Below, in pieces: positions 46,714-58,804 of a stretch of 64,000 nt of DNA. This DNA is from Malus domestica. Taxonomy: Eukaryota > Streptophyta > Magnoliopsida > Rosales > Rosaceae. Made by a program: the position numbers and the translations under genes. The stretch covers positions 9,008,501 to 9,072,500 of the forward strand of contig NC_091672.1 of the NCBI RefSeq assembly GCF_042453785.1, in the 5' to 3' direction. Position 1 is the stretch's first letter; each line of letters opens with the position of its first letter. The notes beneath the pieces are model-generated. The model made no database searches. It was given only the letters and a program-made list of their open reading frames with translations, and was not told the DNA's origin.

Positions 46714-49700
46714 ATGGGGTTACGGTCAAAAGGGTTGGTGAAGAAGGGGATAATGGGGTTGGGAGACATGGGTTTCAACACTAGAGTCGGAGCCATTAAT
46801 TGGTTCCCCGGCCACATGGCTGCCGCCACACGCACCATCCACGACCGCCTCAAGTTCGCCGACTTCGTCATCGAGGTCCGGGACGCTCGTATTCCACTGT
46901 CCTCTGCCAACCAAGACCTCCAGCCCCAGCTCCGTGCCAAACGCTCCCTCATTGTCCTCAACAAGAAGGACCTCACCAATCCCAACATCATGCAAGTAAT
47001 GTTAATGTAAAATTGTGGTTTTTGGGTTGTTATTGTTATAATTTGTTGATGAATTTCGTGTTTTTCTTGGTTTGATTGTTGTAGAAATGTACTCGATTTT
47101 TTGAATCCTCCAAGCAAGATTGCCTTCCCATCAATGCACATAGCAGGAGTTCGGTTTCTAAGGTATATTCAATGTTAACATCACCAGAATTTTTGGTTTG
47201 CAATTTATTGATTTTTGGGTTCAAAATCCTGAAATGAGCACTGGGTTATTGAAGCTTCTTGAGCTGGTGGAGTATAAGCTGAAGGAAGCGATTTCGAGGG
47301 AACCTACTATGCTTGTTATGGTTGTTGGTGTTCCTCATGTTGGGAAATCAGCTCTAATCAATAATATTCATCGGATTGCATCCTCTCGCTTTCCCGGTCA
47401 GAGGTAGGTGTTTTGAATACTATATTGGCGGTGAAACCTTGGAATGTCTTTAAGTTATTAATAATCATGGAGTTCAGGCAATCCACATTGAAGAATGACA
47501 GTGGTTGTGTTTCTTTCCTAGTTCAGGGGAAGATGAAGCACGCTACGGTAGGTCCATTGCCTGGTGTTACTCAGGACATTGCTGGATTCAAGGTGAAGTC
47601 CTTTTTGCTCTTGATTTAGTTTTTCCTTTTCATTTTACGCCGAATTTAAAATGCAACCTAGCCAATGGGTAAATTCTCTTTTTCAGTGTTTCAGAAACGC
47701 AAAACTCTCTTGACCAAGAACAAAACAGACTAACAATGAATAATACCCATTCCTTTCTTATATTAAGTCTCCTTGCTGACTATACACTGTTCGATCCATT
47801 TCATTTGTTAAGCAAAATAATAAAGTATCTATCTTGTTCTAATTTTTTGTTTCTTTTGTCTTCTAATGCTTTCCTTCTGATTATTTCTTTCTATATTTCC
47901 TTTATCTTGTTGATTTGAAAATGGAAAATTCTCATATGTTTCCCCTTTGTTTAATTGCTCCTATACAGATTGCTCATCAGCCTAGCATATATGTTCTCGA
48001 TACTCCAGGTGTGTTGGTTCCAAGTATCCCAAACATAGAGACGGGGTTAAAGCAAGCTCTTGCAGGTTTGACCTTTATCAACTTTGTTGGCAATCACCTT
48101 AACATTCTCTCTTTTGAAGTTTCATCTTGTATCTTCGGTTCAGAGTCCTTCATGTATAGGCTTAGGTGTACCCTACTCATTGAAAATATAAAATGAACTT
48201 GTACTTTGATAGCTTAGTTGTTTTTTGACTGTTGGCAGATGGAGAGAGGATCAAATGTTTGAATATTCTACGCCTATTTATGTAGTTGAAGATCCATATT
48301 GAATGAAATTCTGATTAGGTAAATATAAGATTTTGATGGGTTCCAACTTCCATGTGTTCTGTTGAAAGAAGAATGATGATGTCATGTTAATCTTGAATTG
48401 GGTTGAATAAATTTGTTGATAATTTTTTTAGGAACCCAGGGCGGGGAGTAGTTTGCTACTTCTATCCATCTCAGTGAACCTTATAATTCAAGTGTACATG
48501 CAGGATCTATTAAGGACTCCGTGGTAAGGGAGGATCGAATTGCGAATTGCTCAATATTTACTTGCAGTTCTAAATTCAAGAGGGACACCTTTTCACTGGA
48601 AGAACTCTAAAAATATGAGAATGGAAGGGATTCAATATGAAGCCGAAGACAAAATTGATTACAGTCCTAAGAACCTTCTACCTAATAGAAGGAAGGTGCC
48701 AAATAAGTCTGATGTGCTGTACATTGAGGTAACGGATATTACTGTAGTTTTGTCTGTCTTTCCATAGAGCAAATTTTAATGGTGATAATGTCAAACTTCC
48801 TATGCTTAGTCACTTTGTTTGAACAACAACAGAAGAACATACTTTCTGGAAACATACAGAGATTTTTTTATATTTTTTATTTATATTTCATAAACCTGGT
48901 ACTAGTTTTCTGACTTGGAGAAACCACATTGTAGATTAAGTACTAAAGCAAAGGTGTCTCACATCACATCATGAATGTTATTGTTGTAACTTGTTTAAAA
49001 GTAGGCAGTGTAGGAGCACGACAATACTCTATTTGGTAGTTTTACCTAGATTAAAGTGCTGAGGTAAAGGATTCTCACATCCATGTATCATACCATCTTT
49101 ACTTGTTGGAGTCGTCATCAATGTTAGCACAATAGAGATTTTTTTTTTCTTTTGGTTTCTGGTTATGTCATTTGTAAAGGTACGGTCAATTTCGGATGCT
49201 GGTATTACAAGTCGAAGCTACATGGTGGTTGATGTCATGCCATTTGGGATTTGCAGCTTATGTTCAGATTGCTTAGTAGAAGGTAGACATTTATTAGAGA
49301 ATCAAGGGCAAGTTTACTTCCAACATGCTTAACGCAATGGTGATATTTGGGTGGTGGATTTTTTGTTTCCCTTTTATCTGCATGGTATTTCTTATAATAG
49401 ATTGGGTAATCATGAATGTGGAAAAGAGATGACTGACTTAATAAGGATGACATAGTACACGATATAACTATGGTTGATATGATGTCATTGTAAGTAAGGG
49501 GCAAGAAAGGTGTCCATTCAAGAAGCTTGGTGGTGAATCCACATTCTCCATAGGTTTGTCTATACTGTGTTCCTTAACTTGTTACTTAGATGAGTAACTC
49601 ATTGATGACCATTCAAGCCGGAAGTGATAGACTAAATTTTTCATATTAAAGATGTCTGACTGTCATTCGTTTTGTACGTAATTAACAAGGTGCAGTATTT

Positions 49701-49940
49701 CTGTTTTTCTTTATTATAATTAGCATTCTTTTTTCCCGCTTAAAACTCAAATTTGTAACTACTGACAGGAGTGTATATGAGTGTTAAGCTATCTTTTAGT
49801 TTCTTTAATCGCTAACATGCTGATACTCTTACGGTACAACAACAACAACAACAACAACAACAAAGCCTTTTCCCACAAAGTGGGGTCGGCTATATGAATC
49901 CTAGAACGCTATTGCGCTCGGTTTTGTGTCATGTCATCCG

Positions 49941-50423
49941 TTAGATCCAAGTACTCAAGTCTTTTCTTAGGGTCTCTTCCAAAGTTTTTTTGGGTCTTCC
50001 TCTACCCCTTCGGCCCTGAACCTCTGTCCCGTAGTCACATTTTCGAACTGGAGCGTCAGTAGGCATTCTTTGCACATGTCCAAACCACCGGAACCGATTT
50101 TCTCTCATATTTCCTTCAATTTTGGCTACTCCTACTTTACCTCGGATATCCTCATTCCTAATCTTATCCTTTATCGTGTTCCCATACATCCCACGAAGCA
50201 TCCTCATCTCCGCTACACCCATTTTGTGTACGTGTTGATGCTTCACCGCCCAACATTCTGTGCCATACAACATCGCTGGCCTTATTGCCGTCCTATAAAA
50301 TTTTCCCTTGAGCTTCAGTGGCCTACGACGGTCACACAACACGCCGGATGCACTCTTACACTTCATCCATCCAGCTTGTATTCTATGGTTGAGATCTCCA
50401 TCTAATTCTCCGTTCTCTTGCAA
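49941..50423 (-). pseudogene. RTE-LINE C-terminal fragment, copy 2
   Basis: This encodes the same C-terminal region as 16,571-17,119 ([15 protein letters not shown] to [16 protein letters not shown]), then a one-base deletion in the codons for EYLDL puts it out of frame. It is directly followed by the (TTG)n tail. Confidence 0.85.
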
Positions 50424-50458
50424 GATAGATCATAGGTAGCGAAAATGGTCACTTTTTG

Positions 50459-53400
50459 TGATCTTCGCTAGATTGCTCCGGTCATTAGTGTGGATAAGTA
50501 TATAAATGGATAGAGATAGGAAAGCAAACACAAGATGTACGTGGTTCACCCAGATTGGCTACGTCCACGGAATAGAGGAGTTCTCATTAATTGTGAAGGG
50601 TTTAAACAAGTACATAGGTTCAAGCTCTCCTTTAGTGAGTACAAGTGAATGATTTAGTACAAATGACATTAGGAAATATTGTGGGAGAATGATCTCGTAA
50701 CCACGAAACTTCTAAGTACCGGAGTGTGGTATCGTCTTGACTTGCCTTATCTGTCTCATAGGTAGATGTGGCATCTTTTCTGGAAGTACTCTTCCTCCAT
50801 CCAGGGGTGGTATCTGTAACTGGTGGAGATGCACAAGGTAATGTATCAATTTCACTTGAAGCTTACTTGTAGTTTCAGGCTTGGTCAAGCGCGATACAAA
50901 CCATGTAGTATGAGTCCCCCAAGTCGCCGGGCTAGGGGATCTGCTGAAAGAGGTGACAGACAAGGTAAGCAATCAGAGCTCCGGCTGATTGTTCACATTC
51001 TCCCTATCTTGCAGGCAGCATGAAGGATAAAGAGAAGAAAAATGAGAAGAGATGATATGGGATACTTTTGCTTTTGAAGAAGTAACTTTCCACAGGCTTA
51101 TTCTTGAACCGGGCTGGAGGGTTTTCTGGTTTCCTTCAGAGTATAAGGCCGACTGAAGAATTTGAGGGTCAAAACAAGTCCATCAAATCTAGAGTACGTT
51201 CGACCCTGCTGATATGGGATACTTTTGCTTTTGACAGAGTAGTGGATGTATCGGCACGTGTGTTGTTACGCTTGTCTCCACATGCTTTCTTGTATCCTTC
51301 TCACTTGCCCTATCTGTTCCTCAGGCAGATGCGGTATCTTCCCTGGAAGCATAAGATGTTGAAGATGAGTACTCGAGAGCAATGCCAGGTAAGTAATCAG
51401 GTAAGGGGTTCCAGGCAGTCAGTTCCTGGCTGGAAGCTTGATTCCAAGTGCTGACTGATTGCTCTCTTTCTCCTTGTCTTGCAGGTAAGAACAAGGCCAA
51501 AGGAAAAGACAGGGAAAAAGCATGATATGGGATACTCTTGCTTTTAACCCTGATGATATGAGATATTCTTGCTCTAGTATAGCTTGTTTACAGAGGTATT
51601 ATCGGGGGGAAAGAAAGCTGAATATTTCGAAAGGCTTCGTTGGGAGTGCCCTCTCAGATAAGAGAAATGGTTGAGCATTTTTGCAGGTCTGCCTGTCCGT
51701 TAGGGATGGAGGTCGACATATATAGGAGTCTCCCTAACATCAAGTAATAATGCTATTCCTTTACCCTGCTTGGTCATAGCACGGTAGTGAGAGCTGCCAG
51801 CTTCACATGTTTTAACTCTGTCAGAGCACTTTGAAAAAGTGGTCTGTGGTATCTGGAAAGCTGATGTTGCGTGTGAAGATTACAGACAAGCTTTATCCAA
51901 TGAGATCCAGCCCTTGAAGTTGGGAAAGTGGTGCCTCTTCGGTTTTCGAACAAGCAATCCTGTCAGGGATCTGGCTCTCGAGATTCGGAGAACGATGCCT
52001 CTTCGATTTTTGAGAAAGCAATCCTGCTGGGGGTCTGGCTCTCGAGATTCGGAGAGTGGTGTCTCTTCGATTTTTGAGCAAGCAATCCTGTTGGGAGTGT
52101 TTTCTCGAATGTGAGTAAAGGTTGGCATGTTTGCTAGTCTACCTTGCCACGAAGCACAGAGGTTGACACACCGGGACTTTCCAATTATCCAGCAGTGGTA
52201 CTGTTCCTTTACCCTTGTGGGTAATAATATGGTAGCTAGACCTTCAAAATTTATGTGTCTAAACTTTGTTAGTGTTGTTTCTTTGCAACTCTTTTACCCT
52301 TCTTGGTCAGAGCGATGTAGCGGGAGCTGCAAGCTTCACGTGTCTCAACTTTGTCAGAGAACTTTGGCAAAGTTATCTGTAGTACCCATGAGTTACTGTT
52401 GCGTATGGGAAGTGGGTGATTGAACAGTACGATTCATGTGCTTTCTACTTCGCCAGAAATCTTCGACAGAATGCCCATAATTTCCGCAAAGCTGAGTGTG
52501 CGTGTGACAGATGCTGACAAGGCTGGAAAAGTAGGTGCCTCTTCGATTTCTGAGATCGGCCCTCGTGGTCTCTTAGCAGCCTAGCTTTTGAGAAAGCAAG
52601 CCTCTTCGATTTCTGAGATCGGCCTTCGTGGTCTTTGAGCAGCCCAGCTTTTGAGAAAGCAAATGCCTCTTCGATTTCTGAGATCGACCCTCGTGGTCTC
52701 TGAGCAGCCCAGCTTTTGAGAAAGCAAACGCCTCTTCGATTTCTGAGCAGGCGCTTCTTTGATTTCTGAAGCTTCGTCGAGTGCAGATTTTTATAGGGGC
52801 TGACATTAAGTTCCAAAGCACACTTGAATATCCACCAGTAGAAGCTCCATTCTTGCACTTCTAAGATCTTGATTTGTCCGACCTCTTCTCTCTTCAACAC
52901 CTTTGAAAATGTCTGGCCCCTCCGACCGTCGTTTTGACTTGAACCTTGTTGAAGAGGCAGCCCCGCCTTCTCCAGACAACATATGGCGCCCATCCTTCGT
53001 CTCCCCTACTGGTCCTCTTACCATTGAGGATTCCGTGATGAAGAATGATATGACCGCTGCGGTAGTGGCCAGGAACCTTCTCACTCCCAAAGATAACAGA
53101 CTACTTTCCAAACGGTCTGATGAGTTGGCTGTTAAGGATTCTCTGGCTCTCAGTGTTCAGTGTGCAGGTTCTGTGTCTAATATGGCCCAACGCCTATTTG
53201 CTCGAACCCGCCAAGTTGAATCATTGGCGGCTGAAGTGATGAGTCTCAAACAGGAGATTAGAGGGCTCAAGCATGAGAATAAATAGTTGCACCGGCTCGC
53301 ACATGACTATGCTACAAACATGAAGAGGAAGCTTGACCAGATGAAGGAATCTGATGGTCAGGTTTTACTTGATCATCAGAGATTTGTGGGTTTGTTCCAA

Positions 53401-53844
53401 AGGCATTTATTGCCTTCGTCTTCTGGGGCTGTACCGCGTAATGAAGCTCCAAATGATCAACCTCTGATGCCTCCTCCTTCTAGGGTTTTGTCCAGTACTG
53501 AGGCTCCGAATGATCCCCCTCCGGTGCCTTCTCTTTCTGGGGCTCTACCGACTGCTGAGACTTCTCCTAAGCAACCTTTGTGAAGGCTCCCTCTTGTTTG
53601 TTTATTTTGACTCAAGTATATGTACATATTTGTAACTTATCGGGGATATCAATAAATAAGCTTTCATTCATTTCAACGTATTGTGTTAAATACACCAAAG
53701 CCTTCTTCGCTAAGTTCTTTGAATTTTCTTTTGTTGAAGCTTGTATGTTGAAGCTTTGTGAGTGGAGCATGTAGGTTGAGGTAGTGTTCCCTTAATTTCC
53801 TGAGTGAGGAAAACTTCTCAGTTGGAGACTTGGAAAATCCAAGT
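50459..53844 (+). repeat. Module X, shorter copy
   Basis: The 3.39-kb counterpart of 17,155-21,606. The left third and the ORF end match closely. The nested 903/221-bp array is reduced to a single version (51,965-52,535), and the 65-bp array (52,538-52,750) keeps three units. An extra segment at 51,850-51,960 (GTATCTGGAAAGCTGATG onwards) is not in copy 1. Confidence 0.75.
52909..53583 (+). pseudogene. Coiled-coil ORF of module X, interrupted
   Basis: Same start (MSGPSDRRF) and end (...TSPKQPL) as the intact ORF at 20,671-21,345. TAG at 53,284-53,286 replaces the CAG that follows the codons for LKHENK. Outside this stop only a handful of residues differ, for example Ile-Glu for Val-Gly in the N-terminal third and Ser for Thr after DQMKE. 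Confidence 0.7.
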
Positions 53845-53871
53845 CACTGAGTGGGATCGGCTATATGAATC

Positions 53872-55412
53872 TTAGAACGCCATTGTGTTCTGTCCTGTGT
53901 CATGTCCTCCGTTAGATCCAAGTACTCTTAAGTCTTTTCTTAGGGTCTCTTCCAAAGTTTTCCTAGGTCTTCTTCTACCCCTTCGGCCCTGAACCTCTGT
54001 CCTATAGTCGCATCTTCTAATCGGAGCGTCAGTAGGCCTTCTTTGCACATGTCCAAACCACCGTAACCGATTTTCTCTCATCTTTCCTTCAATTTCGGCT
54101 ACTCCTACTTTACCCGGATATCCTCATTCCTAATCTTATCCTTTCTCGTGTGCCCACACATCCAACGAAGCATCCTCATCTCCGCTACACCCATTTTGTG
54201 TACGTGTTGATGCTTTACCGCCCAACATTCTGTGCCATACAACATCGCCGGCCTTATTGCCGTCCTATAAAATTTTCCCTTGAGCTTCAGTGGCATACGG
54301 CGGTCACACAACACGTCGGATGCACTCTTCCACTTCATCCATCCAGCTTGTATTCTATGGTTGAGATCTCCATCTAATTCTCCGTTCTTTTGCAAGATAG
54401 ATCCTAGGTAACGAAAACGGTCGCTCTTTGGTATTTCTTGATCTCCGATCCTCACCCCTAACTCGTTTTGGCCTCTATTTGCACTGAACTTGCACTCCAT
54501 ATATTCTGTCTTTGATCGGCTTAGGCGAAGACCTTTAGATTCCAACACTTCTCTCCAAAGGTTAAGCTTTGCATTTACCCCTTCCTGAGTTTCATCTATC
54601 AACACTATATCGTCTGCGAAAAGCATACACCAAGGAATATCATCTTGAATATGTCCTGTTAACTCATCCATTACCAACGCAAAAAGGTAAGGACTTAAGG
54701 ATGAGCCTTGATGTAATCCTACAGTTATGGGAAAGCTTTCGGTTTGTCCTTCATGAGTTCTTACGGCAGTCTTTGCTCCTTCATACATATCCTGTATAGC
54801 TTGGATATATGCTACTCGTACTCCTTTCTTCTCTAAAATCCTCCAAAGAATGTCTCTTGGGACCATATCATACGCTTTTTCCAAATCTATAAAGACCATG
54901 TGTAAATCCTTTTTCCCATCTCTATATCTTTCCATCAATCTTCGTAAGAGATAGATTGCCTCCATGGTTGAGCGCCCTGGCATGAACCCGAATTGGTTGT
55001 CCGAAACCCGTGTCTCTTGCCTCAATCTATGCTCAATGACTCTCTCCCAAAGCTTCATTGTATGACTCATTAGCTTAATACCCCTATAGTTCATGCAATT
55101 TTGTACATCGCCCTTATTCTTGTAGATAGGCACCAAAGTGCTCATTCGCCACTCATTTGGCATCTTCTTCGTTTTCAAAATCCTATTGAAAAGGTCAGTG
55201 AGCCATGTTATACCTGTCTCTCCCAAAACTTTCCACACTTCGATTGGTATATCGTCTGGGCCTACTGCTTTTCTATGCTTCATCTTCTTCAAAGCTACAA
55301 CCACTTCTTCCTTCCGGATTCTACGATAAAAAGAGTAGTTTCTACACTCTTTTGAGTTACTCAACTCCCCTACAGAAGTGTGACTCATCACTTTGCACTT
55401 TATTTTTGACAC
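53872..55412 (-). pseudogene. 5'-truncated RTE-LINE reverse transcriptase, copy 2
   Basis: Reverse transcriptase and C-terminal region almost identical to 21,606-23,130 ([26 protein letters not shown]). A one-base deletion near 54,113 and a one-base insertion near 53,931 shift the frame in the C-terminal part. The endonuclease and the first part of the reverse transcriptase are missing because the element ends at 55,377; codons beyond that belong to the GTPase intron. Confidence 0.88.
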
Positions 55413-55605
55413 TTTTCAGTGTAGCTTAGATAAGAATCGCCGGTGTGATTCGCTAATATATTGTTATGTTTTTATGTCTCTTAAAATTCTAGTATTGTTC
55501 ATGTTGATTTTCAGGATATGGTAACGGAAGTGCAAATTGCACTGTATTCGACATTGTTAGAATTCAATGGCAACCCAGAAGATGAGGGTGACTTGGAGAT
55601 GCTTA

Positions 55606-56417
55606 GGCCATCTCCAACCAAAGGGTCCAGAGGGTCATAGAGCTGAAAATAGCTCGAAAACCGTCTCCAACCGAGGGCTCGGCCAGAGGGCTGTAGAATC
55701 TGAGAGGGCCTTACGGAATAAAAAAGGGTTGGAGGGCTGGCTGCCAGCCAGCCCGGGGCTAGCCAGAAAAAATGGAGGAATGCATTGAATTTTTTTTAAC
55801 AGTTTTATTATTAGTTTTTATTTACAAAATTTTTCCTATAACTTCTATTTTTCATTTTTTTAAAATTCTATTTTCTTCCTATAACTTTTATTTTACCAAA
55901 TTTGTTTCATATTTTTTTTTAAAATTCCATTTTTTTCCTATAACTTCTATTTCACAAAAAAAAAATTTCATTTTATTTTAAATTCTATTTTTTTTCCTAT
56001 AACTTCTATTTCACAAAATTTGTTTCATATATATTTTTTTAATTCTATTTTTTTCCTATAACTTCCTAAGCGATTATACAACATCAAATTAAATTAAGTA
56101 ACATGAAACAACATTAAACAATATGAAACAACATTAAATAACATTAACCAACATAAAAATTATACAACATAAAAAAACATTTAATAACATGAAACTTAAA
56201 ACAACATTTAAGTTGTAGTTTTTAAATAATAAATTATGTTTGGCTCTCGGTTGGAGACGATTTTCTGTGATAGGGTTAAAACGAGCTCTTTGGCCCTTTG
56301 GCCCTTGGTTGGAGACGGAGACAAATATGGTTATGTACTGTTCATTAAAATATTAATATTTTGGAGGGCCAGAGGGCTAAAACGAGCTTTCTGACCAGTC
56401 ATCGGTTGGAAATAGCC
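55606..56417. mobile_element. TTA-flanked MITE-like element inside GTPase exon 7 (copy B)
   Basis: Counterpart of 6,956-7,794 at the same exon position, with TTA at 55,603-55,605 and 56,418-56,420. The right inverted repeat is more eroded (GGTTGGAAATAGCC). The interior has the same CCTATAACTTCTATTT repeat units, and the segment before the right end is shorter. Confidence 0.75.
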
Positions 56418-56581
56418 TTATAGAGTAGCAGTTTGAAGCACTGCAGACAGCCTTAAAGATACCTAATAAGGGGTCTGAAGCTCGTTTGATGGTACCAAAG
56501 AAATTTCTTACCTTATTTAGTTTAGGTAAGTTGTGTACTTTTATCCTCGATGATGTCCCCGATGATAATCCGCCCTCATGA

Positions 56582-58804
56582 AACATTTTATTTTTCTCTT
56601 CTTTAACTTGACATAGATAGACTTGTACATGTGGTCCATTTTTGTCTTCTTTAACTTTAACAATTTATTTTTCTCTTCTTTCAATCGCAATCGCAATCGA
56701 CGTCCCCATGACAGCTGGTGAGCCGTTGTCATAAATATCATCACCATCACCGATCTTGATTCAACCACCACCACCACCACCGATGCTTGTATTCACAAAC
56801 TGATGCGTTGAAAGAAAAATTGAGAAGTCAGCATACACATTTGAATTCATGAATGAGAGAGACTAATGAAATAGACATGGGCACTCCATTTTGTATGAAA
56901 AGTACCCACGACTACCCAACCCCAACCTAAGTCCTATAACGCCATGAAGGGAACGTTTCATGATCATTTTTTTTTTAGTTTTTTTTTTCTTTTATTTTTA
57001 TTTATAAATCTGTTTTGAAAACTGAAAGATAAATTTTGAAAACACAAGAAAATAGTCTTTAGTTTTTGGTTTTCAATTTAAATTGTTTCTGAAAACTAAA
57101 AGTAGATACAAACAGGTGTATTTTTTTTTTTAAATTTTAAAATAATAATAATAAAAAAAAGTAAAAACGAAATGATTGTCAAACAACCGACATTTACTTG
57201 AAGAGAATAGAAAATTGAAATTAATTTGATTCCTAACTTTCATGTGTTTACTAAAATATGCAGTATCGAAATCATTCTATTTTATAACTTTCTCAGTGTT
57301 CCTTACCGCATGGAAAAATCGAGAGTGGTGTGGGTCCCACCTTAAAATATGTAACCTAATATCCCATTTCCTTATTTCTCTTCCTCAATTCATGACTATT
57401 TTAGCAATTTAATTTAGTACAATGATATATGTTTTCATTTATACAGAGTGAAATATAACATAAACAAACCTTTGTATCAAAATCATTACTAGTTTTTTTT
57501 AACATGTGCTACATTAGTTGACTAAGGCAATGTGTCCGGCTATCTCTGCATCAAATTTTGAATTTTCTTCCTTGTATCGTAAATTAAACTAAAAAATCAC
57601 TTGAATAAAAAAAAAAATTATTACAAGTTTTCCTGACATGTGCTACACAAGTTAACTAAGGCAATGTGCCCCTCTTAACAGTCAAGTTTGAATTTTCTTC
57701 TTTATAACTCAAATTAGATTAAAATCATGTAAATAAGATCATCATTGGAGAGATTTTTTCATATGATCGAAATATGAATCAATACACCATTTACATTATA
57801 TCATATAGTGTACCACTTTATGTTATGACGTACACATAAAAAATTTCACCTTGTGTTATGTGCGATATTTTGTGGATCCTCTTAAAGCATGCATCGACAT
57901 GTGCAAACTGCGTGAACAAATATTAGTTACAGTAATTGGACTGTAAATGTCTGCCGACATTAGAAATCATTAGAGGATGGTTTGGGATAGACAGTTGAGG
58001 AACCGGATAAATTTAATCTTAGACAAATATTCTGCCCTTTCTTAATATTGCTATATTAATGGTCCAATAGATCATCCCTCATGCCTACTATGATGCATCA
58101 TCTTTTACGTTGAGACCAGATCATCTTCTTTTGTGAAATTCCCGAAGAATCATGGGAAATGATATTTTTACATTTTTCTCTTTTTTGTGCATCTTAATTT
58201 TTAATTTATTCTATTTCAAATTCTAAAAATCATTAATAAACAAAAAGTGTTAATGGAGGGGTGCGAAATCAATTTTGAACAATTTCCATTTGATATTTAC
58301 TATAAGCACACAAACCAAATAAACATTAACTAATTAATCAACTAGAAAATGTAATACATATAATATTTAAATTATGGGGATTTTAAAAAACATAATTTGA
58401 GACATATTATATTTTATACTTCACTAATTTACTCTAAAATATATTCTCCTAAAATAATTGGTTTGTTCGTGTCATGTTAGCAATAATTAAAATTGACCAA
58501 CGTTAATTAAGAGACATTTTAATGAATAAGCTAAAACAAAACTTCGTGGATCATCATTGGTGACCCAGTCTAACCGAATTTGTTAGTCACTAGGATGACC
58601 CAACTCTATTAACTGGGCGTCAAGCACAATTTTTAAGCCCGGTCATGTCTGCTCTTAATCCTTACAGATAATTAATTATGCCCAGAAGTTTGAATTGGTT
58701 TTAATCTTCTGTATAAATTTCCTCACATGCCAAGTTTGAATTGATTGTTATATTCTGTATAAATTTCCTCATATGCCAGTAATGTTTTTCTTGGATATTA
58801 TCAG
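56582..58804. other. Region corresponding to GTPase-ABCG spacer and ABCG intron 1, promoter and exon 1 lost
   Basis: Matches copy A 7,959-9,297 and then jumps at about 57,430 to the equivalent of 10,559. The promoter, SINE fragment, start codon and Walker A exon of the ABCG gene are deleted. The junction lies in GATATATG/GATATGG-type sequence shared by both sides. A second deletion at about 56,857 removes the ~360-bp block found at 8,368-8,727 in copy A. Confidence 0.75.

Larger units (their letters stand above)
49837..55377 (-). mobile_element. Composite RTE-LINE / module X / RTE-LINE insertion, copy 2
   Basis: It has the same three-part order as 16,538-24,790: LINE end with (TTG)n tail (49,837-50,458), module X (50,459-53,844), LINE (53,845-55,377). 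The LINE stops within the ORF, at the codons for GELSNSEE, so this copy is 5'-truncated by about 1.65 kb. It lies in GTPase intron 6. Compared with the empty site in copy A, the insertion replaced 23 bp (6,705-6,727) and made no target duplication. The left edge is exactly the (CAA)n end of the tail on the plus strand. Confidence 0.85.
46714..56581 (+). pseudogene. DAR-type (YlqF/MTG1-like) mitochondrial GTPase pseudogene, copy B
   Basis: Exons are at 46714-46995, 47085-47162, 47255-47396, 47522-47592, 47969-48065, 48504-48728 and 55515-56581. Exon 2 and exon 5 lack the stops of copy A, and G3 is the normal DTPG. G1 reads GVPHVGKS instead of GVPNVGKS. It is nevertheless dead: a 7-bp tandem duplication (CGAATTG twice, 48,536-48,549) shifts exon 6; exon 7 carries the same TTA-flanked insertion (55,606-56,417) and the same TAG beyond it as copy A; and intron 6 is swollen by a 5.5-kb LINE composite. 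The exon 3 donor is GTCAGA where copy A has the stronger GTAAGA. Stop TGA at 56,579-56,581. Confidence 0.88.
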
